Positions 9,382 through 18,942 of a stretch of DNA of 64,000 nucleotides are shown here, piece by piece. Position 1 is the first letter of the stretch. Each line of letters opens with the position of its first letter. Origin of the DNA: an uncultured Bacteroides sp. (GTDB taxonomy: Bacteria; Bacteroidota; Bacteroidia; Bacteroidales; Bacteroidaceae); NCBI RefSeq assembly GCF_963675905.1, contig NZ_OY780936.1, positions 3,853,946-3,917,945 on the forward strand. Reading direction: 5' to 3'. The position numbers were made by a program, and so were the translations under genes. The notes beneath the pieces are model-generated. The model was given only the letters and a program-made list of their open reading frames with translations, was not told where the DNA came from and searched no databases.

Positions 9382-9546
9382 TGGCAGGTCTTCTGACTTA
9401 TCTCTCCCTTAAAGTGCCTTCCCACAAATAAATGCAGTGGCTTGTTACTCAAGTTCTTCGAGAATCACAGCAGCGGGTACTGTTACCGGATTTCACGGTA
9501 TTCCCTTTTCTCCTAAAGCATAAGCTTTGTTACCAAAACCGAAACA
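9382..9546 (-). promoter_or_regulatory. Cobalamin (adenosylcobalamin) riboswitch in the nrdD leader
   Basis: Read on the minus strand, the segment contains hallmark blocks of the B12 aptamer in order: GGTAACAAAGC near the 5' end, GGGAATACCGTGAAATCCGG, the ACAGTACCCGCTGCTGT core (the B12-box region), and the closing GTCAGAAGACCTGCC at 9382-9396. It lies about 190 bases upstream of the nrdD start, in the same direction, and just after a predicted promoter. The opposite neighbour is the permease terminator, so nrdDG is the only reasonable target. Binding B12 should reduce expression of this B12-independent reductase. Confidence 0.92.
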
Positions 9547-9552
9547 AAGATA
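9545..9552 (-). promoter_or_regulatory. Promoter -7 element of nrdDG
   Basis: The minus strand reads TATCTTTG, an exact TAnnTTTG match. It would start transcription a few bases before the riboswitch's 5' stem. No clear -33 element is visible. Confidence 0.55.
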
Positions 9553-9690
9553 GTAGATATAACAATATGTTGTTTCGCTTAACTATGTTAATTTAGAAAG
9601 TTTTGGAAAACTTTTTTTGATCTTGAAATCTAAAAGTTTTCCATTTTGGATAACTTATTATTCATAATGAACTAGTTAAGTATATAAAAA
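9553..9690. other. Short AT-rich gap between the nrdD promoter and the permease terminator
   Basis: I see no coding frame or further structure in this segment. Confidence 0.6.
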
Positions 9691-9724
9691 AGGGCTATCT
9701 CTGAATTAGTTCAGAAATAGCCCT
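9691..9724 (-). terminator. Terminator of the APC permease gene
   Basis: AGGGCTATcTCTGAA and its complement form a long stem (9691-9724) with one internal mismatch. On the minus strand it is followed by a T-rich run, 30 bases after the permease stop. Confidence 0.85.
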
Positions 9725-9754
9725 GTTATAGAGATGTAATATTCTATTTTATTC

Positions 9755-11491
9755 TCAATCTTCTTTGTTCTCCTGTTCTTTTATAAAAGAGTTTTTATTG
9801 ACTACTCTCAGACAGGCAAATTTTATTCTACCAATTGCCGGTATGGAAGATTGATTTATTAATCGTATTCCGAAAATAAAGATATGGAATACAGAAAGAA
9901 CCAGAGCGGTTATTAATAAAATCTTGTTGCTTTCCCATCCAGCTGTTATCTGATGAGCGAAAGCTACAAAGATAAGAATAACGGATAGTGAAACTCCGGT
10001 GATATTTAATACTGATTGCCCGGATCTTTCTTTTCCATCCCAAACTGCTATCTTACTGTTTTTCATTCCGTATGCAGCATAAATATCAAGACCAATTAAC
10101 ATCCATACTAATAATCGGATCCAGGTATCAGCAGGAAGAAAAATCATCAACGACAAACAAGTTAGTACTCCGCAAATAGGAACAAAGGGAACAAAAGGTG
10201 TTTTAAATGCTCTTGGAGCATTTGGCATTTTTTTCCTTAAAACAATGATTCCAATACATACCAGTATGAAGGCAAGAAGAGTTCCGATGCTGGTCATTTC
10301 ACCTGCAATATTCGAAGGTACGAAAGCAGCAAATACGCTGACAAGCAGTAAGAAAAGTAAATTACTCTTTGCCGGAGTACGGAACTTTGGATGAATTTCG
10401 GAGAATAGCTTGGGTAATAGACCATCTTTACTCATACTATAGAACACCCGACTCTGTCCTAAGAGCATAACCATTATTACAGAAGAGTATCCGGCTAGGA
10501 TAGCCAATATAATTGCACGGTTAAGCCATGGATAATCAGGGTGAATCAGTCCGCTTGCGTCAGCATGTCCCATATGTTCAATTGCTATTGCTACAGGAGC
10601 AATACCATCATGACCTTTAAATTCAGTGTAATTTGCAACACCTGTCATTACATGAGCGAACAGGAAATACAAAACAGTACAGATTAATAGTGAGGCAAGA
10701 ATACCAATAGGCATATTCCGTTTTGGATTTTTTGCTTCCTGAGCAGCTGTACTTACTGCATCAAATCCAATAAACGCAAAGAAAACTACAGCTGCTGCAC
10801 GTAGAATCCCCGTCCATCCGTATGCACCAAACTTTCCAGTATTCTCAGGAATATAGGGAGTGTAATTATCCAGATTAATATATTGCCATCCAAGGAAAAT
10901 AAAGATAAGAACTACTCCAATTTTTAATGCTACAATAAAGCTATTAAATCTTGTGCTACCTTCTGTTCCTCTCATTAAAAGTAAACTCATCAGAATTACA
11001 ATAAATACGGCAGGCAAATTGACTGCTCCTCCTTCCCATGGACATGCTGTAAGGCTCGAAGGCAGATGTACTCCAAATCCATCGAGAAATTTTATTAAGT
11101 ACCGGCTCCAGCTGATACTTACTGTTGCAGCAGCAACTGCATATTCCAGCACCAGATCCCAACCAATAATCCAGGCAATAAATTCGCCCATAGTTGCATA
11201 CGAATAGGTATATGCACTACCCGCAACAGGAATCATTGAAGCAAACTCAGCATAACATAATCCTGCAAAGCAACAACCAATAGCTGCGATTAAAAAAGAT
11301 ATGGTAATTGCTGGTCCGGCCAATTCTGCAGCGGCACCACCAGTTATGGAAAATAATCCGGCTCCAATGATTGCTCCAACTCCCAATGCAACTAGCTTAC
11401 CAGGTCCTAAGGTTTTTTTCAATGAATGGCTGCTAGTCTCATTTGACTCCTTTAGCAGACCTTCTATTGATTTTTTAGCAAATAAATCCAT
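9755..11491 (-). CDS. APC-superfamily amino acid permease (cationic amino acid transporter-like)
   Basis: Inner-membrane secondary transporter of 578 residues. After a roughly 30-residue cytoplasmic N-terminus comes the APC consensus helix 1, GVGAIIGAGLFSITGG. About 12 to 14 hydrophobic segments follow in total, with the conserved FFAFIGFDAVSTAAQEAKNP block around residues 235-255. That block and the overall pattern resemble the CAT/YfnA group, which move basic or other amino acids. The substrate cannot be fixed from sequence. The gene stands alone, with its own promoter (TATCTTTG at 11520-11527, minus) and terminator. Confidence 0.88.
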   Translation of the reverse strand: MDLFAKKSIEGLLKESNETSSHSLKKTLGPGKLVALGVGAIIGAGLFSITGGAAAELAGPAITISFLIAAIGCCFAGLCYAEFASMIPVAGSAYTYSYATMGEFIAWIIGWDLVLEYAVAAATVSISWSRYLIKFLDGFGVHLPSSLTACPWEGGAVNLPAVFIVILMSLLLMRGTEGSTRFNSFIVALKIGVVLIFIFLGWQYINLDNYTPYIPENTGKFGAYGWTGILRAAAVVFFAFIGFDAVSTAAQEAKNPKRNMPIGILASLLICTVLYFLFAHVMTGVANYTEFKGHDGIAPVAIAIEHMGHADASGLIHPDYPWLNRAIILAILAGYSSVIMVMLLGQSRVFYSMSKDGLLPKLFSEIHPKFRTPAKSNLLFLLLVSVFAAFVPSNIAGEMTSIGTLLAFILVCIGIIVLRKKMPNAPRAFKTPFVPFVPICGVLTCLSLMIFLPADTWIRLLVWMLIGLDIYAAYGMKNSKIAVWDGKERSGQSVLNITGVSLSVILIFVAFAHQITAGWESNKILLITALVLSVFHIFIFGIRLINQSSIPAIGRIKFACLRVVNKNSFIKEQENKED

Positions 11492-11519
11492 TCGTATATA
11501 TCCTCTTATAATTATTTTG

Positions 11520-11527
11520 CAAAGATA
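11520..11527 (-). promoter_or_regulatory. Promoter -7 element of the permease gene
   Basis: TATCTTTG on the minus strand matches TAnnTTTG. It lies 29 bases before the start codon, giving a leader of about 20 bases. Confidence 0.55.
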
Positions 11528-11664
11528 TAATATATTCGTATTAATATGTCAATATAATATTTAATTATGCCTTATGCTGACAAATAACTTGATATATTGA
11601 AGATAATATTGCATAATGAAAATTTTGTTAGAGCTCTGCTTTTAGATTGAGTTCTCTTACTGGA

Positions 11665-11851
11665 TAGTCTATACACGGTTGGTTTTCTCAATTTTTACCA
11701 TCTATAGAAGAGGGCATTTGATATGATGCGAGGCTATGAGTTGGATTAACTCAGGGGTAAACCAGTAGTCAATTAACAGGTAGTTAAAGCGGATACTTTT
11801 CTTTATGCTGGTTTCAACCATCTCAACCGGACGGGTGATCTTACTCTGTTT
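11665..11851 (-). pseudogene. IS4-like transposase fragment
   Basis: The minus strand encodes a recognisable internal piece of a DDE transposase. It starts KITRPVEMVETSIKKSIRFN and continues LLIDYWFTPELI, which resembles the family's conserved DSWF segment, before a stop codon (11702-11704). The same frame then continues MVKIEKTNRV before another stop. No start, no ends and no inverted repeats are visible. It is a decayed remnant that sits in, or next to, the remains of a lipoprotein gene. The subfamily is uncertain. Confidence 0.55.
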
Positions 11852-11897
11852 TTATTGTTGATATTAACTGAAAGGTGTACTAGTTTTCAATTGGTAT

Positions 11898-12074
11898 CTA
11901 CACATCTGTTTGTGAACCTGATATGACTACGCTCAAATCGGCAGAGGAAACGGTTAGATTCGTAAACACCGGACTTTCCAAGGATGGCTTTTCTGATAAG
12001 GGAGGATCATCATTGCTACTGCACGCTATTATTAGCGTGCAGAACAATGAAAAAAAATACAATTCTAAATTACT
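11898..12074 (-). pseudogene. Truncated lipoprotein gene, remnant at the 3' end of PUL 1
   Basis: The minus-strand frame from 12074 encodes a hydrophobic stretch ending in a lipobox, TLIIAC, followed by SSNDDPPLSEKPSLESPVF and a beta-rich segment, then stops at 11898-11900. No ATG precedes the signal peptide; only a TTG is available. This is the start of a surface lipoprotein, perhaps a glycan-binding protein of the arabinan operon, interrupted after about 50 residues and followed by transposase debris. It lies 41 bases after the SusD stop in the same direction, so it was probably the operon's next gene. Confidence 0.55.
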
Positions 12075-12115
12075 TCAGATCTATTTAGTCTGTTAATAAC
12101 ATACTGAGTAAAATA

Positions 12116-13918
12116 TTACTCAGCTGTAGAAGAAGTAAGTTCCCATCCAGGATTTTGCTTCAATAACGGTGCTTTCTTCACTTCTGAATCCGGTAAAGGG
12201 AATCGGTAATTCTTCGGACTGTTGAATGCTCTAGAAGGATGCGTACCATCTGCTTCATAATTATAAACAGACGATGCTCCGGGAGTAACTACCACACTGT
12301 AAATGTTATAGACCTGTTGATAGCGGGGCAAAGTTTTCTCGCTTGCAGCAGTCTTACCTTCAAACAGTTTCCAGCGGCGTTCATCAAAGAAACGATGATC
12401 TTCAAAACAAAGTTCAATGCGACGTTCGTTACGGATACGCTCACGAAGCTGTTCTTTCGTCATCCCGCTATAGGCAGGCATTCCCACGCGTCCACGTACT
12501 TGATTTACATACTGGTAAGCATTAGTTGGCCCTTCTGATTCATTGATCGCTTCGGCTGCATTCAACAGAATCTCCGCATAACGGAAAATAGGGCAAGCAT
12601 GAACGTATGTAGTAGGACTCTTGAAAGACATGTTATTCAGGAATTTTTTGGTATAATAACCAGTTGTTGTTCCACCATGCAGATCTTGATAATCCTTTCC
12701 GTCTGGATAAGAAACATCAACAGCGCGTTCTTCTTCTTGTACTTTATCTCCCCAAATTGAGCCATGATGTAGAATAGTTTGCTCCAAACGTGGGTCACGG
12801 TTAGCATAAGGATTCTGATCATCGTAGCCAGAAGCTGGATCATCAATAGGTTTTCCACTCTTCATTTCATAAGCATCCACCAGGTTTTGTGTAGGATTGG
12901 TACGCCCCGTTGAATTCACATTACCAGAAAAACCGCAAGGTGCTAAGAATAACTCAATTTCACGAGTATTCCATTCGGAACGGCTCAGGATGTATTCATT
13001 GTTCAAGTGAGGCGTAGAAACAAAACATTGATAATAGTTCTTGTTTGGGTCATTATCCTCAGTTGTAAACAGTGCGTATGGATGTGCCTGTTGATTATTC
13101 TTTGTGATGAAGTCCTTAGCTGCTTGTGCGGCTTCCTGCCACCAAGAAGTATTACCATCGGGATTGTTCAATACCGAAGCTCTGTAAAGAAGTGCTCTTG
13201 ACTTTAGTGCATAAGCAGCGGCGCCATTCATACGTCCCCAGTTTTCATTTTCATTACTGTAGCGGAAAGGAAGTATATCTTTCACAGCGTCACATTCATC
13301 AGCAATCCATTTCAAGGCTTCGCTACAAGCTGTACGCGACATATTCATGGCAGAAGCGTTTCCTGCTTCAAAAACGATAGGAACACCATTTTCATCATTA
13401 CCGATTACCGGTATATCGCCGAACCAGCCTGCAAGATCAAAGTGAAAGATAGCACGTAATAATCGGGCTTCTGCAATATTACGGTCATATAAGTGATTAT
13501 CATCACCCGTTTTCTCAGCATTACCAATAACACTTTCGCGTGAATTCTTCATAAATTGGTTAGCAGCTCTAATCCCCTTCAAATCGTTAGGCCAAAACCT
13601 TTCAGCAAAAGGATGGTTCGTGGCAGAGTAAGCATCCGTCAGCACGCTGTGATAATAGTGCACATTCCAAAATGAAAGTGAATTATCAGTCATACAGTCG
13701 CGCGAGGCAGCAAGAAACTGTCCGTCACTATATCCGGCAAAGGCATCAGGAAGGTACGTGTAAACATTGGCCAGGAAACCACGAGTATTTTCGTACTTGC
13801 TGAATATCTGTTCTTCGGACAAGGTCAGATCTACTTCCTTGTCTAAATAATCGCTACAGGAGCTGGAAACTGTGGCCAGCAATCCGACAGTGATGTATAT
13901 CAATATCTTTTTCATCAT
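12116..13918 (-). CDS. SusD/RagB-like outer-membrane lipoprotein (arabinan PUL, pair 2)
   Basis: Surface glycan-binding lid of a SusC/SusD importer. The 600-residue protein has a lipoprotein signal ending VSSSC (Cys about residue 22), followed by the typical SDYLDKEVD start. It has the N-terminal SusD TPR-like helices and the C-terminal RagB/SusD domain with FRYAEILLNAAEAINE and RRIELCFEDHRFFDERRW. It is the last intact gene of the minus-strand operon, 21 bases after its SusC. By gene order it corresponds to one of two SusC/SusD pairs in the arabinan locus of B. thetaiotaomicron. A short palindrome overlaps its stop codon. Confidence 0.93.
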   Translation of the reverse strand: MMKKILIYITVGLLATVSSSCSDYLDKEVDLTLSEEQIFSKYENTRGFLANVYTYLPDAFAGYSDGQFLAASRDCMTDNSLSFWNVHYYHSVLTDAYSATNHPFAERFWPNDLKGIRAANQFMKNSRESVIGNAEKTGDDNHLYDRNIAEARLLRAIFHFDLAGWFGDIPVIGNDENGVPIVFEAGNASAMNMSRTACSEALKWIADECDAVKDILPFRYSNENENWGRMNGAAAYALKSRALLYRASVLNNPDGNTSWWQEAAQAAKDFITKNNQQAHPYALFTTEDNDPNKNYYQCFVSTPHLNNEYILSRSEWNTREIELFLAPCGFSGNVNSTGRTNPTQNLVDAYEMKSGKPIDDPASGYDDQNPYANRDPRLEQTILHHGSIWGDKVQEEERAVDVSYPDGKDYQDLHGGTTTGYYTKKFLNNMSFKSPTTYVHACPIFRYAEILLNAAEAINESEGPTNAYQYVNQVRGRVGMPAYSGMTKEQLRERIRNERRIELCFEDHRFFDERRWKLFEGKTAASEKTLPRYQQVYNIYSVVVTPGASSVYNYEADGTHPSRAFNSPKNYRFPLPDSEVKKAPLLKQNPGWELTSSTAE

Positions 13919-13939
13919 TTCAAAGTTTAAAGTACAACA

Positions 13940-16900
13940 TTAAAATCCGATATTTAAACCGAATGTAAACGAACGGGTCTTGGGATACCACCAGCAATAA
14001 CTCATAGGTTTTTCCGTGTCTATGTTATCTGGAAGATCACTCCAGTTATATAGATTGTATCCGCTAAAGTAAAATCGGCATTTTGTCATGTTAATTTTGG
14101 CAATAAGTTCTTTTGGAAGCGAATAACCAATCTCGACATTACGTAGTGATATGTAATTACCGTTTTTTACCCAGATATCATTCTTGTATGTACCTGTAGA
14201 GCGATCTGAATCGATGGCATTAAAACCTCCATAAAGCGGACGTGGATAGGTTGCATTAATATTACGTGGGTCATTAGGATTGTCGTTATAGTACCCCCAT
14301 GCCTTCGTCACTTCGTGTGTACCCATATTACTCCAACCACTAAAACTGATGGAAGGTGAAAGAAATACACTACGGTTGAGATAAGCATTAAATACAGCGC
14401 GTATATCAAATCCATTCCATTCCAAACCAATATTCAATGCTGGTATCAATTCAGGGATAATCGTATAGGTATCAGGCGACATGTCGTTAGAATCAATTTG
14501 TCGGTCGCCGTTCAAATCTTTGAAGACAGCCGTACCTAAAGTCTGTTTGCCGTTAGATGCCGAGTGATACGGATATTTTTCAGGATGATCAATCGCATCT
14601 TGCTGGCTAGTAGCAACTTTGTCTGCATCATTTGCCCACTGTACGAATTTATAAATATTCCATCCACCCACAGTGTTATTAAATGAACTTTCATACAACG
14701 CAGCAACTTCCGTACCATCATAAATCCGACGACCCGTTTTACGTTGCCATTCCACGTTGGGTTCCGTTTCATCCATCTCTGTAACCTTATTGGTGTTCCA
14801 GGTTAGCATACCTTCCAGATAATAATTAACCTTACCTATTTTGCCACGATGACCTAAAGTTACTTCAAGTCCTTTACTTTCTGCTTTTCCGTAAGAATCT
14901 GAACTTACAGATACTCCGATAATCGAAGGAATGGTGGAGCGTGTTACCAAAATACCTGAACGCCATTCTTTGAACACATCCACTGCACCATACAGTTTCT
15001 TTCCCCAGAAATCAAAATCAAGACCGATATTTAACATGTCGGATATTTCCCACTTGTTGTTGCTATTACCGGCTTTGCTCTCATAGTATCCTCCGATATT
15101 ACTCTGCGAATAGCCAAAGCTATAACCTGTACCACTTGAGTAAGTTCCCTGATACGGATACCGTCCGGCGCCAGTGTTCGATTGTCCGGCACGTCCATAA
15201 GAAGCACGTAGTTTTAATAAATCAATGTTTTTGTTTTTCAACCATGATTCTTCTGATGCTACCCATCCCACTGATGTACCGTAAAAGGTACCCCAACGTT
15301 CTTCAGGGGCAAAGTTATCGCTTGCCATTCGGCTAATATTTCCTGATAAAATATAACGATTATCGTAAGCATACGTAGCTTGACCGTTGAATGACAATGT
15401 ACGTTCTGACGATGTGCTACCGCTTACTACGTTCTGGTATGTACGGATAAAGGTACGTGCATCTACTGCATGCTTACCAAAATTATTGCTATAATTCAGC
15501 CCTGCGTTGAAGTTTAGGTGATAGTAATATTCACGTTGATTAGCAGATGGGTTAGTCAATGCAGAATACGAAGTATATTTAGTATAAGTAAATTCTGACG
15601 GATCATTAACAGCCACGTTAGTATAGTCGTAGTTATACGTATTAATAGCGTTTCGTTGAGTAGATTCAAATGTCTCATAAGAATCGAAACTCACAGTGGT
15701 GTTCACCTTTAAGCCTTTTAACAGACTGCTCAGATCACCATTTACACTCAATGTACTATACAGATTACGACGGCGGTTCTTTTCCTGACCACTGGCAGCC
15801 AGATAACGTAGAGGATTGTTAGCTGTACTGCTGGCATAAAGTTCACCGTTAGGACAGTATACTGGTTCCATAGGATTAGCTTCTACCGCTCCAAATGTAG
15901 TTAAGTCAAACACACTTTGCGTAGGCTGGTTAATGTTATCGATACGACCACCAAGGTCTAATGATACGTTTAGAAACTTAGTCACATCAATATCTATATT
16001 AGATCGGAGGTTCCATCGATTTAACATGTGTTGAGTATCGAAGTTATCGTTCCAGCTGGTTCCTTTCTTGTTCCACATACCTTCCTGACGAAGATAAGAG
16101 AAAGATACATAGTAACGGGCGCGATTGTTTCCACCGCTTATCTGCATGTTGGTTTTGTACATAGGAGCTGTTTCCCGATACAATTGTTCAAACCAATTTG
16201 TGTCGAAATATCTATAGCGGTCAATTCCCTCTAATGTTTCACCATTGCTTACACGACGATATTTTTCAACCTGCTCGTCCGTATACATAGGATCACTTCC
16301 ACTCAGATAACGTACCTGATTACGGGTCAATGCCATATTATAGGAATTTTGCAATTCCATTTTGTTGCTCAGCATCTGATAACCTATTTCCTGAGTAAAG
16401 TTAATGTTGGTTTTACCTGCTTGTCCACGCTTAGTGGTTACAAGTATTACACCATTGGCTCCCCTCATTCCGTAGATAGCGGTAGCAGCAGCATCCTTCA
16501 GTACTGTGATGTTTTCTACTGGAAAAGCATCAAGGAAAGAGAGATCACGCTCCACATTATCAACAATAACAAGTGGAGAACGTGCATTCTGATTCATGGT
16601 ACGTATACCGCGAATGTACATAGCCGTCTCACTCCATCCCGGTTCACTACTCCATTCATAAGTTTCCATACCGTTAACGGTAGCAGTAAAAGCATTCTGC
16701 AAGATAGTAATCGGGTGTTTTTGCAACTCTTCTCCTGTCACCACGGAAGTTGCTTCTGTCATTAGTTTCTTTGCTTTGCGCCCGAAAGGAACAGGCATGG
16801 TGTGCAGATATTCATCCAAGTCTTCCGATAACACAATCTGAAAACCCTCCTTGAAGTTGACCTGTGCAGTAGCGTTTAAATAACCGACGCTACTCACACA

Positions 16901-17149
16901 AAGCTCATCCTGAGATTTCACATTTTTGAGACTAAAGTATCCATCTTTGTCCGACAGAACAATGCGGCTTTGTTCGGCTACATTGATTACAGCGCCGGCC
17001 ACAGGGGTACCTTTACTGTCCACAATCTGGCCTTTCAATATTTGCTCGTTCTGTGCAAGGACGTTTGTTTGCAACCAGAGAAAGCTTAGCAGCAACAGAT
17101 ATCTGCCCGTCGCTGTGCATTTTCTTATAATATATTTTATATTAATCAT
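13940..17149 (-). CDS. SusC-like TonB-dependent outer-membrane transporter (arabinan PUL, pair 2)
   Basis: TonB-dependent barrel of 1069 residues that imports oligosaccharides with its SusD lid. A signal peptide ends at VLAQ. It is followed by a carboxypeptidase-like regulatory domain (about residues 36-115), the plug domain with YIRGIRTMNQ and the SusC-family plug block DAAATAIYGMRGANGVILVTTKRG, then a long beta-barrel ending in FGLNIGF with the terminal aromatic residue. It is more divergent than the upstream SusC: the usual VVVGYG-like motif is absent, replaced by MPVPFGRKAKKLMTEA. It lies between two susD genes with only 18 to 21 bases separating them, so all belong to one operon. Confidence 0.93.
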   Translation of the reverse strand: MINIKYIIRKCTATGRYLLLLSFLWLQTNVLAQNEQILKGQIVDSKGTPVAGAVINVAEQSRIVLSDKDGYFSLKNVKSQDELCVSSVGYLNATAQVNFKEGFQIVLSEDLDEYLHTMPVPFGRKAKKLMTEATSVVTGEELQKHPITILQNAFTATVNGMETYEWSSEPGWSETAMYIRGIRTMNQNARSPLVIVDNVERDLSFLDAFPVENITVLKDAAATAIYGMRGANGVILVTTKRGQAGKTNINFTQEIGYQMLSNKMELQNSYNMALTRNQVRYLSGSDPMYTDEQVEKYRRVSNGETLEGIDRYRYFDTNWFEQLYRETAPMYKTNMQISGGNNRARYYVSFSYLRQEGMWNKKGTSWNDNFDTQHMLNRWNLRSNIDIDVTKFLNVSLDLGGRIDNINQPTQSVFDLTTFGAVEANPMEPVYCPNGELYASSTANNPLRYLAASGQEKNRRRNLYSTLSVNGDLSSLLKGLKVNTTVSFDSYETFESTQRNAINTYNYDYTNVAVNDPSEFTYTKYTSYSALTNPSANQREYYYHLNFNAGLNYSNNFGKHAVDARTFIRTYQNVVSGSTSSERTLSFNGQATYAYDNRYILSGNISRMASDNFAPEERWGTFYGTSVGWVASEESWLKNKNIDLLKLRASYGRAGQSNTGAGRYPYQGTYSSGTGYSFGYSQSNIGGYYESKAGNSNNKWEISDMLNIGLDFDFWGKKLYGAVDVFKEWRSGILVTRSTIPSIIGVSVSSDSYGKAESKGLEVTLGHRGKIGKVNYYLEGMLTWNTNKVTEMDETEPNVEWQRKTGRRIYDGTEVAALYESSFNNTVGGWNIYKFVQWANDADKVATSQQDAIDHPEKYPYHSASNGKQTLGTAVFKDLNGDRQIDSNDMSPDTYTIIPELIPALNIGLEWNGFDIRAVFNAYLNRSVFLSPSISFSGWSNMGTHEVTKAWGYYNDNPNDPRNINATYPRPLYGGFNAIDSDRSTGTYKNDIWVKNGNYISLRNVEIGYSLPKELIAKINMTKCRFYFSGYNLYNWSDLPDNIDTEKPMSYCWWYPKTRSFTFGLNIGF

Positions 17150-17167
17150 AATTATTCAATTTAAGAA

Positions 17168-18937
17168 TTATTTCCAATCCGGGTTGTTCTCAATGTTTGT
17201 CTTCCAGACTTCACCTTCCGGTATTGGATAGAGGTACATCTTTTTCTCGAATATACGTGTCTGTGCTGTTTTGCGGCTGATAGTTCCATTAGTCGCTACA
17301 TCAATGCCATAAATGGGGCGGGAGAGAGCTTCTATAGCAACATTCCAGCGACGTACATCCCAAGCTCTGTGTTCCTCGAAAGCCAGCTCCACTGTACGCT
17401 CCTTGTGAATGAAGTTTCGCATGGCTTCTTTTGAACTTGTAAGGTCGCTACGATTGGCTACTGAACCAGTAATACCGGAACGATGACGAATCTGATCGAG
17501 CATATTGTAAACCTCTGTGGAAGGTCCTTGTACTTCGTTCAATGCCTCTGCATAGTTTAGCATAATTTCAGCATAACGAATAAAAGTCCATAAACGACGT
17601 GAGTTGCCTGTATGTACCGAACTTAAAATAGCTTCTGGAATATATTTGCGTACATAATATCCTGTGGGAGTGGCATTCGCATTACCCACCGGATTGTCTC
17701 GTTGTCCTTTGATAACATTAATAGTTCCATTACCCCACTTGGTACCTTGATAAAGTACGGTAGCTTCCAATCGTTTGTCACGTCCTGCCCACATAGTAGC
17801 ATCACTATATCCGCTAGTTGCATTAACAGTGGGTTGCCCGTTACTATTGTAAATCGGTGCGCCAGTTGCATCATAAGCACTGAAAGGTGAAGAACCGTCA
17901 ATCATGTCATACATATCTACCAAGTTCTGTGAGGGACAAAGACCTCCTTTACCTCCTTCACCAACTGGTGTGTCATTTTGTATTGCACTCCAACCCACTG
18001 CTACATCGTTTCGGAAAAAGATTATTTCTTTGTTTTTGTCCAGATAAGTAGTACGAAGCAAAGCATTGTTGTATGGCAATATACCGTCTGTTGTTTCCTC
18101 TGTAAAGAGTGCAAACTTAGAACCATAGGTTTGTATAAAACTCTTTGCGGCATCGTAAGCTTCCTGCCAGGTAATCCCACTTTCGGCACTGTATCGGGGA
18201 CTGGCCATGTACAGTTTAATACGTGAAGCAAGTGCGCTCGCCATTGGTTGTCCAATACGACCGGCATACGTAGCGTTCCAGGCATCTTCATAGGTGAGCA
18301 AGCCGCTTTCACATTCACTCAACTCTTTCAGTAAGAAATCTACTACATACTCTTTTACTGTTGGTCGATTAGTATATCCGCTCAGTAAGTCTCCATCAGG
18401 ATCAAGTACTTCTGTTACTATAGGCACCGGTCCATAACGTAAAAACAATTCCCAGTAAAACCATACACGCAAGAAGCGAGCTTCGGAAGTATAGTTCGTT
18501 TTGTCTTGCAAATACTTCTCATTGCTAAGGTCAGGACTTTTGGGCACACTATCAATGCGATTAATGATCATATTGCACTTGCGGATGCCACGATAATAAT
18601 GTTCCCAAGTGTCAGAGAGTTCTGCAGCTCCGTCAGATCCATAATAATTACCGATATTAAAAGTACTACGTACACCGCCTGTAGCATAACTGGTTTCCGC
18701 CAGATCAGTAGCAGCATCCAGCCAGGAATCCTTAATGCGGCATGCTCCGTGGCGTAGGAAGTTATAAGTATCAAAGTGGTATTGCTCCATCAAACTCCAG
18801 TCTCCGAACACTTGTTCCTCTGTTAATTCGTTACTGGGTTGCTTGTCCAAAAAACTACCGAATGCATCTTCGCACGAAGTGAGAACACTTGCAGATATCG
18901 ATAGCGCTAACAAACTGTATAATATTGTTTTCTTCAT
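17168..18937 (-). CDS. SusD/RagB-like outer-membrane lipoprotein (arabinan PUL, pair 1)
   Basis: Second SusD-family lipoprotein, 589 residues. The signal peptide ends SVLTSC (lipid-bearing Cys near residue 22), followed by EDAFGSFLDKQPSNELTEEQVF, the standard SusD opening. The C-terminal domain keeps FIRYAEIMLNYAEALNE and ERTVELAFEEHRAWDVRRWN. It starts 5 bases after the upstream SusC stop, so the two are translated from one message and form one importer. It would bind arabinan-derived oligosaccharides by locus context, not by any residue I can point to. Confidence 0.93.
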   Translation of the reverse strand: MKKTILYSLLALSISASVLTSCEDAFGSFLDKQPSNELTEEQVFGDWSLMEQYHFDTYNFLRHGACRIKDSWLDAATDLAETSYATGGVRSTFNIGNYYGSDGAAELSDTWEHYYRGIRKCNMIINRIDSVPKSPDLSNEKYLQDKTNYTSEARFLRVWFYWELFLRYGPVPIVTEVLDPDGDLLSGYTNRPTVKEYVVDFLLKELSECESGLLTYEDAWNATYAGRIGQPMASALASRIKLYMASPRYSAESGITWQEAYDAAKSFIQTYGSKFALFTEETTDGILPYNNALLRTTYLDKNKEIIFFRNDVAVGWSAIQNDTPVGEGGKGGLCPSQNLVDMYDMIDGSSPFSAYDATGAPIYNSNGQPTVNATSGYSDATMWAGRDKRLEATVLYQGTKWGNGTINVIKGQRDNPVGNANATPTGYYVRKYIPEAILSSVHTGNSRRLWTFIRYAEIMLNYAEALNEVQGPSTEVYNMLDQIRHRSGITGSVANRSDLTSSKEAMRNFIHKERTVELAFEEHRAWDVRRWNVAIEALSRPIYGIDVATNGTISRKTAQTRIFEKKMYLYPIPEGEVWKTNIENNPDWK

Positions 18938-18942
18938 GTGTC

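Noticed and set aside
12019-12042. 10-bp perfect hairpin CTGCACGCTA/TAGCGTGCAG followed by an A run, resembling a terminator
   Set aside because: It coincides with the lipobox codons of the decayed lipoprotein on the minus strand, and no plus-strand gene ends here; a chance palindrome in former coding DNA is more likely.
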